Assembly: GCA_902783175.1 (NCBI GenBank)
Contig: CACZQA010000017.1
Span: 1 to 11,377, forward strand
Reading direction: 5' to 3'
Origin: an uncultured Coriobacteriaceae bacterium
Lineage (GTDB): Bacteria; Actinomycetota; Coriobacteriia; Coriobacteriales; QAMH01
DNA length: 11,377 nt
The notes beneath the pieces were generated by a model. The model was not told where the DNA came from and did not search any database. It was given only the letters and a program-made list of their open reading frames with translations. The position numbers were made by a program, and so were the translations under genes. Below are positions 1 through 7,852 of this stretch, piece by piece. Position 1 is the first letter of the stretch, and each line of letters starts with the position of its first letter.

Positions 1-1092
1 GACCGCCTGGAAAGCCTGCTGTACCGCGCCTACCAGGTGGCTTTGCGTGACCGCATCGTGCTCGTCGGCGCCGAGCAGGCAGAAAAGCCCGCCGACGTCG
101 CCTACATCCGCTTCGGGCGCCAGTACGCCAACGTGGAAGGCGCCTTCGAGGTACGCTACTTCGCCGCGGACGCGAAGCTCTCGGCGGCGCAGCGTTCCAT
201 CGACGAGGGCGGCTGCTGGTACACGGGCATCTTCATAGCACGCGCGGCGCAGGTGCTCGGCGCGCTCGCCTATTCGAGCGATTCCGACGATGCGCCGGGG
301 GAGTTCGGCACGGGTCGTATCGGCGACACGGCGGGCTTTCTCGCGCTGCTCGACCGCAGCTCCTGGCTGCGTCCCGAGGCGCGCGAGCTCATCGAGGCGC
401 TTCCCATGGCAAGCTTCGAGGAGACGGTCCTCGAGCCCACGGCGAACCTCGTCGTCATGCCCACCTCCATCCGCTTCAAGGCCCTCAACTCGCTCGAGGA
501 CATCGACGCGCACCTTGCCCCCGACGCCGCGGGCAACCGCACCGACGGCTCGGCTGCCATCGTCGAAGGACGCGACACGACGGTCATCGAGCAGACGGGA
601 ACGCGGTCTGTCGTCGCCTACGGGGTCTCCGGGCTGCTCGTCGTCGACACGCCCGATGCGCTCCTCGTGGCGGACAAGGCCCAGGCACGCGATGCCGGCA
701 CATTGCTGCGCGAGCTCGAGGCGGCCCGGCTTCCGCAGCTTACGCAGGCGGCCCGCCGGCCGTTCTCGTGGGGCGAGGCGGTGCTGCTCGCCGTGAACGG
801 GGCGTCGGCGACCTGGCAGATCAGCCTGCGCCCGGGCGCCTCCTTCGACACCCTGCACATACCGGCCGCCTACGGCATGTTCGAGGGGCCGTGGGAGCAC
901 TTCGAGGGCACGCTCCACGAGGAGTACACGGTGGCGCAGGGCGCGGTGCGCGTGGAAGGCTACGGCTCCGAGGCGGCGCGGCGACCGGTTCCGGCGGCGC
1001 GTTCGTTCGGAGTCGACGGCAGCGAGGCAAAGCGGGTCACGTGTACCGGCGAGACGGGCGCGACGCTCATCTTGACGGCGGCGCTCGTGTAG
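1..1092 (+). CDS. ManC-like mannose-1-phosphate guanylyltransferase/cupin protein, 5'-truncated, divergent
   Basis: The frame is open from base 1 to the TAG at 1090-1092, giving 363 residues, so the gene begins upstream. The family (ManC/AlgA type) makes GDP-mannose from mannose-1-phosphate and GTP. Numbering from base 1, residues about 18-170 match the second half of the nucleotidyltransferase fold; WYTGIF (73-78) stands where WNSGMF is usual. Residues 178-232 are the typical beta-helix linker, with VVDTPDALLVADK at 214-226. Residues 253-363 resemble the cupin (type II phosphomannose isomerase) module, opening with RRPFSWGE. Several signatures are degraded: the FxEKP position reads YFAADA, the GWSDVGSW position reads RFKALNSL (158-165), and the cupin His cluster is not recognisable. 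Family membership is fairly sure; catalytic activity is doubtful. The usual GTP-binding N-terminus lies outside the window. Confidence 0.72.
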   Translation, partial: DRLESLLYRAYQVALRDRIVLVGAEQAEKPADVAYIRFGRQYANVEGAFEVRYFAADAKLSAAQRSIDEGGCWYTGIFIARAAQVLGALAYSSDSDDAPGEFGTGRIGDTAGFLALLDRSSWLRPEARELIEALPMASFEETVLEPTANLVVMPTSIRFKALNSLEDIDAHLAPDAAGNRTDGSAAIVEGRDTTVIEQTGTRSVVAYGVSGLLVVDTPDALLVADKAQARDAGTLLRELEAARLPQLTQAARRPFSWGEAVLLAVNGASATWQISLRPGASFDTLHIPAAYGMFEGPWEHFEGTLHEEYTVAQGAVRVEGYGSEAARRPVPAARSFGVDGSEAKRVTCTGETGATLILTAALV

Positions 1093-1108
1093 CGGTCCGC
1101 CTGACCGC
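1092..1108 (+). terminator. short hairpin at the manC-like stop codon, possible weak terminator
   Basis: GCGGTC (1092-1097) and GACCGC (1103-1108) form a 6-bp stem with a 5-base loop directly at the stop codon. A run of A (1111-1116), not T, follows on the + strand, so it lacks the classical intrinsic terminator tail. It may be a tail-less terminator or an mRNA-end stabiliser; support is weak. Confidence 0.25.
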
Positions 1109-1153
1109 CGAAAAAAGTCCCGAAATTCGTTTATAAGTGGAAAACCGCCCGAG

Positions 1154-1232
1154 GGGCAGCTCATCGTAGGTGCCCGAATCCACAGAGCGTGTGGAATCCC
1201 GCCGCGAGGCCAACCTGTGTCTCAGCGGCGGG
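1154..1232 (+). other. three tandem hairpins in the dnaB upstream region
   Basis: Three consecutive perfect inverted repeats sit between the manC-like gene and dnaB. They are GGGCA/TGCCC (1154-1158 with 1171-1175), TCCACA/TGTGGA (1179-1184 with 1190-1195, 5-base loop) and CCCGCCGC/GCGGCGGG (1198-1205 with 1225-1232, 19-base loop). No T-tract follows any of them. They could be a structured leader RNA, tail-less terminators or protein-binding sites. Function is unknown. Confidence 0.4.
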
Positions 1233-1247
1233 GTACTGTATATACCC
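1231..1247 (+). promoter_or_regulatory. candidate dnaB promoter/operator palindrome
   Basis: An AT-rich island in GC-rich surroundings contains the palindrome GTATATAC (1238-1245) inside a larger inverted repeat, GGGTA (1231-1235) and TACCC (1243-1247). TATATA or TATACC could act as a -10 element about 45-50 bp before the preferred dnaB start. No convincing -35 is seen, so the promoter assignment is tentative. Confidence 0.3.
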
Positions 1248-1289
1248 TGCACGAATATGAAAAGCACGAGAGAGAGCAGCGAACGTACT

Positions 1290-2666
1290 ATGCCAGAGCT
1301 TGCCTATACCAACAATTCGAACAACGTCGAGCGCATCATGCCGCAGAACATCGATGCGGAGAAGGCCGTGCTCGCGGCCATGCTCCTCGCGCCCGATGTC
1401 GTCGAGGAGGCAATGGCAAAGCTGAGCGCCGACGTGTTCTACCGCCCGGCGCACAAGAAGATCTACGAGGCCATGGAAGACCTCTACAACCGCGGCATCC
1501 CCATCGACCAGCTGTCGCTTGCCGACCGCCTGCAGAGCAAAGGCGAGCTCGATGCCGTCGGCGGCAAGTCCTACATCGTCGAGCTCGGCAACAACACCTA
1601 CGCCCTGGCAAACTGGGCGCACCATGCGGATATCGTCAAGCGCGAAGCGATGCTGCGCGATCTCATCGGGGCCTCCGTGCGCATCACGGCGCTGGGCTAC
1701 GACGCCCCCGACGACCTCGACGCCGTCGTCGAGCAGTCGGAAAAGCTGCTCCTCGACGTCACCAACAAGCGCGTCGCGACAAACTTCCAGTCCATCGAGT
1801 CGCTCGTCGTCGACACGTTCAACGAGCTCAACGAGCTTGCCAAGAACAAGAATCCGTACCTCGGCGTGCGCACCGGATTCAAGGACCTCGACGACCTGTT
1901 CGGCGGGTTCCGCGGGGGCGATCTGATCATCCTCGCCGCACGCCCGTCCGTCGGCAAGACGGCGCTCGCCCTCAACATCGCGAGCCGCGCCGCGCAGCTC
2001 GGAACGGCCGTCGCGTTCTTCTCGCTCGAGATGTCCGCCCAGCAGCTCGTGCAGCGCATCATCGCGACCGAGTCGCGCATCAACGGCAAGAAGCTCCAGA
2101 CGGGGCGCCTGTCCGCGCAGGACTGGACGAGCCTCGTCGACGTCTCGGAGCGCCTCTCCAAGCTCAAGCTCTGGGTCGACGACACGCCGTCGGCCTCCAT
2201 CCTCGAGGTGCGCGCGAAGGCACGCCGCCAGCTCCGCAACGTCGAGCCGGGCAAGGGCATGGTCATCGTCGACTACCTGCAGCTCATGCAGCCGCAAAAC
2301 CAGCGCACCGAATCGCGCCAGGTCGAGATCGCGGAGATTTCCCGTGGCCTGAAGATCCTGGCAAAAGAGCTCGACATGCCCATCATCGCGCTGTCGCAGC
2401 TCTCCCGTGCGGTCGAGTCCCGCCAGGACAAGCGCCCGGTGCTGTCTGACCTGCGCGAATCCGGCGCAATCGAGCAAGACGCCGATATCGTCATGTTCCT
2501 GGACCGTTCGAAGGACGAGCGCGAGGCCGAAAACGAGCAGCGCCCGCCGCTCGGCACGGCAGACGTCATCGTCGCCAAGCACCGCAACGGCGCGCTCGAC
2601 ACGATCCATCTCGCGTTCCAGGCCGACTGCACGCGCTTTGATAACCTCGCTCACGAGCAGTATTAG
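1290..2666 (+). CDS. dnaB: replicative DNA helicase DnaB
   Basis: Hexameric 5'-3' helicase that unwinds the replication fork and recruits primase. From ATG 1290 the protein has 458 residues, normal for the family. The N-terminal domain begins about residue 17 (MPQNIDAEKAVLAAMLLAP), followed by a linker and the RecA-like helicase domain from about residue 190. Walker A is RPSVGKT with G222, K223 and T224; Walker B is VIVDYLQL with D328; then comes the SQLSRAVE motif and the arginine-finger-region string LRESGAIEQDADIV. The Walker A site, a common DnaB intein insertion point, is uninterrupted. ATG 1257 (469 residues) and GTG 1170 are also in frame. I prefer 1290 because the family begins about here and a GA-rich stretch (GAGAGAG) lies upstream, although the Shine-Dalgarno site is poor and ATG 1257 cannot be excluded. 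Confidence 0.95.
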   Translation: MPELAYTNNSNNVERIMPQNIDAEKAVLAAMLLAPDVVEEAMAKLSADVFYRPAHKKIYEAMEDLYNRGIPIDQLSLADRLQSKGELDAVGGKSYIVELGNNTYALANWAHHADIVKREAMLRDLIGASVRITALGYDAPDDLDAVVEQSEKLLLDVTNKRVATNFQSIESLVVDTFNELNELAKNKNPYLGVRTGFKDLDDLFGGFRGGDLIILAARPSVGKTALALNIASRAAQLGTAVAFFSLEMSAQQLVQRIIATESRINGKKLQTGRLSAQDWTSLVDVSERLSKLKLWVDDTPSASILEVRAKARRQLRNVEPGKGMVIVDYLQLMQPQNQRTESRQVEIAEISRGLKILAKELDMPIIALSQLSRAVESRQDKRPVLSDLRESGAIEQDADIVMFLDRSKDEREAENEQRPPLGTADVIVAKHRNGALDTIHLAFQADCTRFDNLAHEQY

Positions 2667-2673
2667 CTACAAT
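2638..2673 (+). promoter_or_regulatory. candidate purA promoter inside the end of dnaB
   Basis: TTGATA (2638-2643) lies 17 bp from TATTAG (2661-2666), which is the last codon and stop of dnaB. The overlapping TACAAT (2668-2673) is an alternative -10. Either would give a leader of roughly 70 bases before purA. Pattern match only. Confidence 0.35.
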
Positions 2674-2681
2674 ACGGGTGA

Positions 2682-4031
<1,350 letters not shown>

Positions 4032-4034
4032 GCC

Positions 4035-5315
4035 ATGAATATCCTTCTGCTGGGCTCGGGCGGGCGCGAATGCGCCATCGCCACCTCGCTTGTCGCCTCG
4101 CCTCACTGCGACGAGCTCTTCGTCGCGCCGGGCAACGGCGGGACGGCGGGCATCGCGCACAACGTGGCGCTCGATGCCGAAGACGGGCAGGCCGTGACGC
4201 GCTTTGCCCAGGAGCATGACTGCGAGCTCGTGGTCATCGGCCCCGAGGCGCCGCTTGTCGCCGGCGTTGCGGACGTCGTGCACGCGGCGGGCATCGACTG
4301 CTTCGGTCCCGGCGCGGCGGGCGCGCGCGTGGAGGGCTCCAAGGACTTCTCGAAGCGCCTCATGGTGAAATACGACCTGCCGACGGCGGCCTATGGCACG
4401 TTCACCGATGCCGATTCCGCCCTTGCCTACCTCAACGAGCACGGCGCGCCGATTGTCGTCAAGGCCGATGGCCTCGCCGCCGGCAAGGGCGTCACGGTCG
4501 CGCAGACCAAGGAAGAGGCCGAGGAGGCCATCGTCGAGTGCTTTGACGGGCGCTTTGGCGCTGCGGGCGCGACGGTGGTCATCGAGGAGATGCTGACGGG
4601 CCCCGAGTGCTCGCTGCTCGCCTTCACCGACGGCCAGACGGTGCTCCCCATGGCGCCCGCGCAAGACCACAAGCGCGCCTACGAGGGCGATACGGGCCCC
4701 AACACCGGCGGCATGGGCGTGTACTCGCCCGTCCCGATCGTCACCGATGACGAGCACGAGCAGATGGTCGACATCATGAACCGCGCCGTCGCGGGCATGA
4801 GGGCCGAGGGAATCGACTACCGCGGCGTGCTCTACGGCGGCTTCATGCTCACCCCGCAAGGCCCCAAGCTGCTCGAGTTCAACGCGCGTTTTGGCGACCC
4901 CGAGACGCAGGTCATCCTGCCGAGGCTAAAGACCGACCTCGTCGAGGTCATGCTCGCCACCGCCGAGAAGCGCCTGGACGAGGTCTCGCTCGACTGGCGC
5001 GACGACTGGGCGGTCAGCGTCGTCCTCGCGAGCGAGGGCTATCCGCTCTCCTACAAGAAGGGCTTCGAGATCACGGGCATCGACGAGGCGGAAAAGCTTG
5101 ACGGCGTGCACGTCTACCACGCGGGCACCAAGCTCGACGGCGACAAGGTGCTCACCAACGGCGGGCGCGTGCTCAACGTGACGGCCCTTGGCGAGAGCTT
5201 CGAGGCAGCGCGCGACCTCGCATACCGGGCATGCGACCTCATCGACTGGGAGGGCAAGACCCTGCGCCGCGACATCGGCGCACGCGCCCTCAAGGGGAGA
5301 AGCGCATGGGACTAG
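4035..5315 (+). CDS. purD: phosphoribosylamine-glycine ligase PurD (GAR synthetase)
   Basis: ATP-dependent ligation of glycine to 5-phosphoribosylamine, the second step of IMP synthesis. The protein is 426 residues, full length. The N-terminal domain starts with [12 protein letters not shown] (GSGGRE 7-12). The ATP-grasp region includes [12 protein letters not shown] (142-153), the signature [18 protein letters not shown] (211-228) and the metal-binding [12 protein letters not shown] (281-292). The C-terminal lid ends RRDIGARAL. It is the mono-functional form, with no PurM or PurN fused. ATG 4035 lies three bases after the purA stop, with GGAG six bases before it. The last 10 bases overlap the Nudix gene, so translation of the two is probably coupled. 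Confidence 0.97.
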   Translation: MNILLLGSGGRECAIATSLVASPHCDELFVAPGNGGTAGIAHNVALDAEDGQAVTRFAQEHDCELVVIGPEAPLVAGVADVVHAAGIDCFGPGAAGARVEGSKDFSKRLMVKYDLPTAAYGTFTDADSALAYLNEHGAPIVVKADGLAAGKGVTVAQTKEEAEEAIVECFDGRFGAAGATVVIEEMLTGPECSLLAFTDGQTVLPMAPAQDHKRAYEGDTGPNTGGMGVYSPVPIVTDDEHEQMVDIMNRAVAGMRAEGIDYRGVLYGGFMLTPQGPKLLEFNARFGDPETQVILPRLKTDLVEVMLATAEKRLDEVSLDWRDDWAVSVVLASEGYPLSYKKGFEITGIDEAEKLDGVHVYHAGTKLDGDKVLTNGGRVLNVTALGESFEAARDLAYRACDLIDWEGKTLRRDIGARALKGRSAWD

Positions 5316-5902
5316 GCATCGAGGGCGAATGCGACGAGGGGCTGCTGGCGCCCGAGGATAACCCCGCGCTCGACGAGCACATCGTCAACTCGCGTCCGGT
5401 GTACCGCGGCGGATTCCTCAACGTCGACGCGGTCGACATCGTGCTTCCCAACGGCAACGAGAAGGTCCACGAGGTCATCCGGCACCCTGGGGCAGTTGCA
5501 ATCATCGCGCTCGACGGCGAGGGGCGCATCCTGCTCGTGCACCAGTACCGCACCGCACTCGAGCGGGTGACGATCGAGATTCCCGCGGGCAAGCTCGACC
5601 CGGGCGAAGATCCCGCCGAGGCTGCCGCGCGCGAGCTGTCCGAAGAGACGGGCTATCACGCGGGGCGCATGGAGTATCTTGTCCCGATTGCGACGGCCGC
5701 AGGCTACAGCGACGAGATCATCCACCTGTTCATGGCGGCGGACCTGACGCCGGGCGAGGCGCATCCGGACGACGACGAGTTTGTCGCATCGGAGTGGGTG
5801 CCGCTCGACACCCTTATCGACTCCGTGCTCGACGGGAGGATCGAGGACTCGAAGACGGTGATCGGGGCGCTTATCTGCGATTCCCTCCGACATAGGATCT
5901 AA
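5306..5902 (+). CDS. Nudix hydrolase, ADP-ribose pyrophosphatase-like
   Basis: Predicted to hydrolyse a nucleoside-diphosphate derivative, most likely ADP-ribose to AMP and ribose-5-phosphate. The protein is 198 residues. A perfect Nudix box runs from Gly95 to Gly116: G-x5-E101-x7-R109-E110-L-x-E113-E114-x-G116. The preceding IPAGKLDPGE and the HQYR segment (79-82) are typical of the NudF/ADP-ribose group. The first ~20 residues (acidic, [12 protein letters not shown]...) look like a variable extension. ATG 5306 overlaps the end of purD by 10 bp and has GGGGAG seven bases upstream, which decides the start. Its place in the purine block fits recycling of AMP and ribose-5-phosphate. Substrate is inferred from motif context, not proven. 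Confidence 0.88.
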   Translation: MGLGIEGECDEGLLAPEDNPALDEHIVNSRPVYRGGFLNVDAVDIVLPNGNEKVHEVIRHPGAVAIIALDGEGRILLVHQYRTALERVTIEIPAGKLDPGEDPAEAAARELSEETGYHAGRMEYLVPIATAAGYSDEIIHLFMAADLTPGEAHPDDDEFVASEWVPLDTLIDSVLDGRIEDSKTVIGALICDSLRHRI

Positions 5903-5911
5903 TGAAACAGT

Positions 5912-5938
5912 GCGCGGGGCCCACGGCGGGTCCCGCGC
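5912..5938 (+). other. strong GC hairpin between the Nudix gene and purE
   Basis: GCGCGGGGCCC (5912-5922), loop ACGGC (5923-5927), GGGTCCCGCGC (5928-5938). This is an 11-bp stem with a single G-U pair. It begins 10 bases after the Nudix stop and ends 26 bases before the purE ATG. No T-tract follows. It may be a tail-less terminator, an mRNA-processing or stability element, or a control on purE expression. Confidence 0.6.
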
Positions 5939-5964
5939 GTCGACTAAGAGAGGTCTTGACTATC

Positions 5965-6429
5965 ATGGCTGACGAAAAACCGCTGGTTGGCATCATTCTC
6001 GGATCCAAATCCGACCTGCCTGCCATGGACGGCTGCAAGGAAATGCTCGAGAAGTTTGGCGTCCCCTACGAGCTCGTGATCCATTCCGCGCACCGCAGCC
6101 CGGACGACGTGCGCGCCTGGGCCACGAGCGCGGAAGAGCGCGGCATCAAGGTGATCATCGCGGGTGCCGGCAAGGCAGCCGCCCTGGGCGGCGTCGTCGC
6201 GTCGTTCACGCCGCTGCCGGTGGTGGCAATCCCCATGAAGACGAGCGACCTCGGGGGCATGGACTCCCTGCTTTCCACCGTTCAGATGCCGACGGGTGTG
6301 CCGCTGGCGACGGTTGCCATCAACGGCACGAAAAACGCGGCGATCCTTGCCACGCAGATCCTGGGCGTGGCGCTGCCCGAGTACCGCAAGGCCATCGTGG
6401 ACTACAAGAAGGAACTTGCCGAGGGCTAG
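5965..6429 (+). CDS. purE: 5-(carboxyamino)imidazole ribonucleotide mutase PurE (class I-like)
   Basis: Converts N5-CAIR (class I) to CAIR in IMP synthesis; forms a cytoplasmic octamer in the family. From ATG 5965 the protein has 154 residues. It shows GSKSD (13-17) for phosphate binding, SAHRSP (41-46) with His43 equivalent to catalytic E. coli His45, IIAGAGKAAALGG (64-76) and SLLSTVQMPTGVP (101-113). The string GAGKAAALGG carries Ala73 where class I enzymes usually have a His (E. coli His75). The ATG at 5902 gives a non-conserved 21-residue extension through the hairpin and is rejected. ATG 5965 has AGAGAGG upstream, although spacing is long (11 bases). No purK is in the window, so whether the organism uses N5-CAIR or AIR directly is open. 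Confidence 0.95.
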   Translation: MADEKPLVGIILGSKSDLPAMDGCKEMLEKFGVPYELVIHSAHRSPDDVRAWATSAEERGIKVIIAGAGKAAALGGVVASFTPLPVVAIPMKTSDLGGMDSLLSTVQMPTGVPLATVAINGTKNAAILATQILGVALPEYRKAIVDYKKELAEG

Positions 6430-6455
6430 CTTCGAAGGCTCGAAAAATACGCTCG

Positions 6456-6497
6456 AGAGGGGCCGTGGCAGTCGACATGCCGCGGCCTCTTTTTCTG
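6456..6497 (+). terminator. intrinsic terminator after purE
   Basis: The core stem GGCCGTGGCA (6461-6470) pairs with TGCCGCGGCC (6478-6487; one G-U) around a 7-base loop. It extends outward through AGAGG (6456-6460) pairing into the T-rich tail, with TTTTT at 6490-6494. It lies 26 bases after the purE stop and marks the end of the purA-purE operon. Confidence 0.88.
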
Positions 6498-6744
6498 TAG
6501 AGAAGGGGTCGGGAAGAGGCTCGTGTGCTGGCTGTGCGGGCCTCCTGAGAGCGAGCGGAATCCCGGCCCGCAGAACAGCAAGACGCGGCAATGCAAAGTT
6601 GCTAGCGTTTGTCAAGTTATGGGTATTGTTTGTAGCCAATTTTTAAAACCGCAGGTCAGAGGCTTGCAGGTAAAATTCGCGTTCACAGGTCCTCCACATA
6701 CGTTTGCGCTTCGAACGCGGTTTCGCGTAGCCTTTTTGACCATT
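6498..6744 (+). other. structured intergenic region/leader before the RlpA-like gene
   Basis: No gene is supported here. It contains several stem-loops. TGCGGGCC (6535-6542) pairs with GGCCCGCA (6565-6572), and this is extended by GCTG (6531-6534) with CAGC (6576-6579). A second is ACGC-GCAA (6583-6591) with TTGC-GCGT (6599-6608). A third, ACGCG/CGCGT (6715-6719 with 6724-6728), is followed by T5 (6733-6737) just before the start codon. The stretch 6600-6680 is markedly AT-richer and is where a promoter would be expected (TTGTCA at 6609-6614; TAAAAT at 6671-6676), but the two are not correctly spaced. It matches no riboswitch I can recall, including the ydaO c-di-AMP class that precedes some RlpA/Rpf genes. 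Confidence 0.5.
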
Positions 6745-7311
6745 ATGAAGCATTCAAACGCAGCACGACTCATCGCGACGCTCGGCATTGCCGGCGTCAT
6801 GGCATTCGGAAGCTTGAACGCTCCGATGGCAGCGCTCGCCGACGAGCAAGACTCGCAGAGCGCACAGGACACGAGCGGTCTTGTCACCGCCGTCACACGC
6901 GACCTGCCCGGTCAGCTCATGGGCAAGGTCAATCAGATCACCGAACAGCAATGCAGCATGGAGAGCCTGCTCGCCGCTGGCAGCGCGGTCGACGCGGACG
7001 CCTACCGCGCGACGCTTCCCGACTCGGTCTCGTGGAAGAGCTGCGGTGTGAGCACGTATGGCCTTGGAGATGGGCTCATGGGCTCCAATTGCTCCGACGG
7101 CTCGAAGGTCACCACGACGTCCATGGGCGTCGCGCACAAGACGCTGCCGCTCGGCACCTCCATCCAGATCTCGTGCAACGGCAAGGTTGTCAACGCGACC
7201 GTACGCGACCGCGGGCCGTTCGTGGCAGGCCGCGACATCGACCTGCAGCCCGCCGTGGCGAGCGCGCTCGGCTTTAGCGGGGTCGGCAAGGTCGAGTACC
7301 GCGTCTTGTAG
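6745..7311 (+). CDS. secreted RlpA-like double-psi beta-barrel protein
   Basis: Predicted exported cell-wall protein of 188 residues. An N-terminal signal peptide (basic KHSNAAR, hydrophobic core about 8-24) has a likely signal peptidase I site at ALA-DEQ (residues 30-33). There is no lipobox, so unlike RlpA it is not a lipoprotein. After a low-complexity linker the C-terminal double-psi beta-barrel covers about residues 99-188. It carries His131 in AHKTLPLGT and Asp155 in VRDRGPF, the hallmarks of the RlpA family, some of which cleave denuded peptidoglycan glycans. Cysteines at 70, 100, 116 and 144 could form disulfides. No SPOR domain is present. ATG 6745 is chosen because the signal peptide begins there, although no Shine-Dalgarno site is visible. 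It opens a closely packed four-gene run. Lytic activity is unproven. Confidence 0.85.
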   Translation: MKHSNAARLIATLGIAGVMAFGSLNAPMAALADEQDSQSAQDTSGLVTAVTRDLPGQLMGKVNQITEQQCSMESLLAAGSAVDADAYRATLPDSVSWKSCGVSTYGLGDGLMGSNCSDGSKVTTTSMGVAHKTLPLGTSIQISCNGKVVNATVRDRGPFVAGRDIDLQPAVASALGFSGVGKVEYRVL

Positions 7312-7320
7312 CCACCTCAC

Positions 7321-7806
7321 GTGAAGTCCCTCGCAATCAGGCATATCCAGGTCAAGCGTGGCGCCCTCGTTCTCGAGGTGGTAGCACCGCTCTCGACGAT
7401 GCGCGTGCCGGCGGACGCCGCGCGCCGCATGCTCGAGTTGCTCCCCAACCTTGCGCACCATGTCTGCGTGAACGACAACGGCGATACCTTCGGAGACGAG
7501 ATCGCGGGCACCGAAGCCGCGCATCTGCTCGAGCACACCATCATCGAGCTGCAGGGGAAAGCGTACGCGAGCTGGGGCGCGAGCCGTCCGCTGTTCACGG
7601 GGCGCACCTCGTGGAAGAGGAGCCTTGCCGGGGCGCGCTCGACCGGCGAGTCCCTCATGCTCACAACTGTGACGTTCGTGAATGATTTCGTCGCGCTGCA
7701 GGCTGCCGAGTTCGCATGCGGTATCATCGAGTGGGCGTACGATCCCGATACACACACCGCGCCTGACATTGCCGCGCTCGTCGATCGTCTCGCGCAGCTG
7801 GTCTGA
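7321..7806 (+). CDS. stand-alone protein resembling the cyanophycin synthetase (CphA) N-terminal domain
   Basis: Soluble protein of 161 residues. From memory of CphA sequences, its core follows the CphA N-domain pattern: LLPNLAHHVC (40-49), then a GT (63-64) leading into HLLEH (68-72) and ELQ (77-79), then GRT (94-96), then a beta strand TTVTF (115-119) and a final helix. In CphA this domain precedes the ATP-grasp domain, which here is encoded by the next gene. The HxxEH motif is the one seen in M16-type zinc peptidases, and I recall a cryptic hydrolase site of this type in some CphA N domains. The third zinc ligand here is unclear (Asp122 or Glu130). The start is GTG 7321, nine bases after the RlpA-like stop and in the same frame, without a clear Shine-Dalgarno site; ATG 7399 is the alternative. 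Substrate unknown. Confidence 0.7.
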   Translation: MKSLAIRHIQVKRGALVLEVVAPLSTMRVPADAARRMLELLPNLAHHVCVNDNGDTFGDEIAGTEAAHLLEHTIIELQGKAYASWGASRPLFTGRTSWKRSLAGARSTGESLMLTTVTFVNDFVALQAAEFACGIIEWAYDPDTHTAPDIAALVDRLAQLV

Positions 7807-7852
7807 GCGCGCGCTGCACCTGCCTGTGCGGCGTGAGGAGAGGAGCCGAAGC

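Noticed and set aside
1152..1215. tRNA-like look (GCTCA...GTAGG, CCCGAATCC)
   Set aside because: No acceptor stem, anticodon arm or properly spaced T-arm; the pairings form three independent hairpins instead of a cloverleaf.
1170..1289. N-terminal extension of DnaB from GTG 1170
   Set aside because: It would translate the hairpin region, is not conserved in DnaB, and has no ribosome-binding site.
1941..2290. Possible DnaB intein at Walker A or Walker B
   Set aside because: Both motifs (RPSVGKT and VIVDYLQL) are continuous and the protein has normal length.
1161..2654. 497-codon open frame on the - strand across dnaB
   Set aside because: Mirror of the GC-biased dnaB codons. The translation is repetitive in R/D/V/L with no family resemblance, and dnaB is certain on the + strand.
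5902..5964. Upstream ATG giving a 175-residue PurE that overlaps the Nudix stop (TAATG)
   Set aside because: The extra 21 residues are encoded by the GC hairpin, are not conserved in PurE and have no Shine-Dalgarno site.
6523..6744. In-frame N-terminal extension of the RlpA-like protein
   Set aside because: It would bury the clear signal peptide starting at 6745 and encode non-conserved, Cys- and Arg-rich sequence through structured non-coding DNA.
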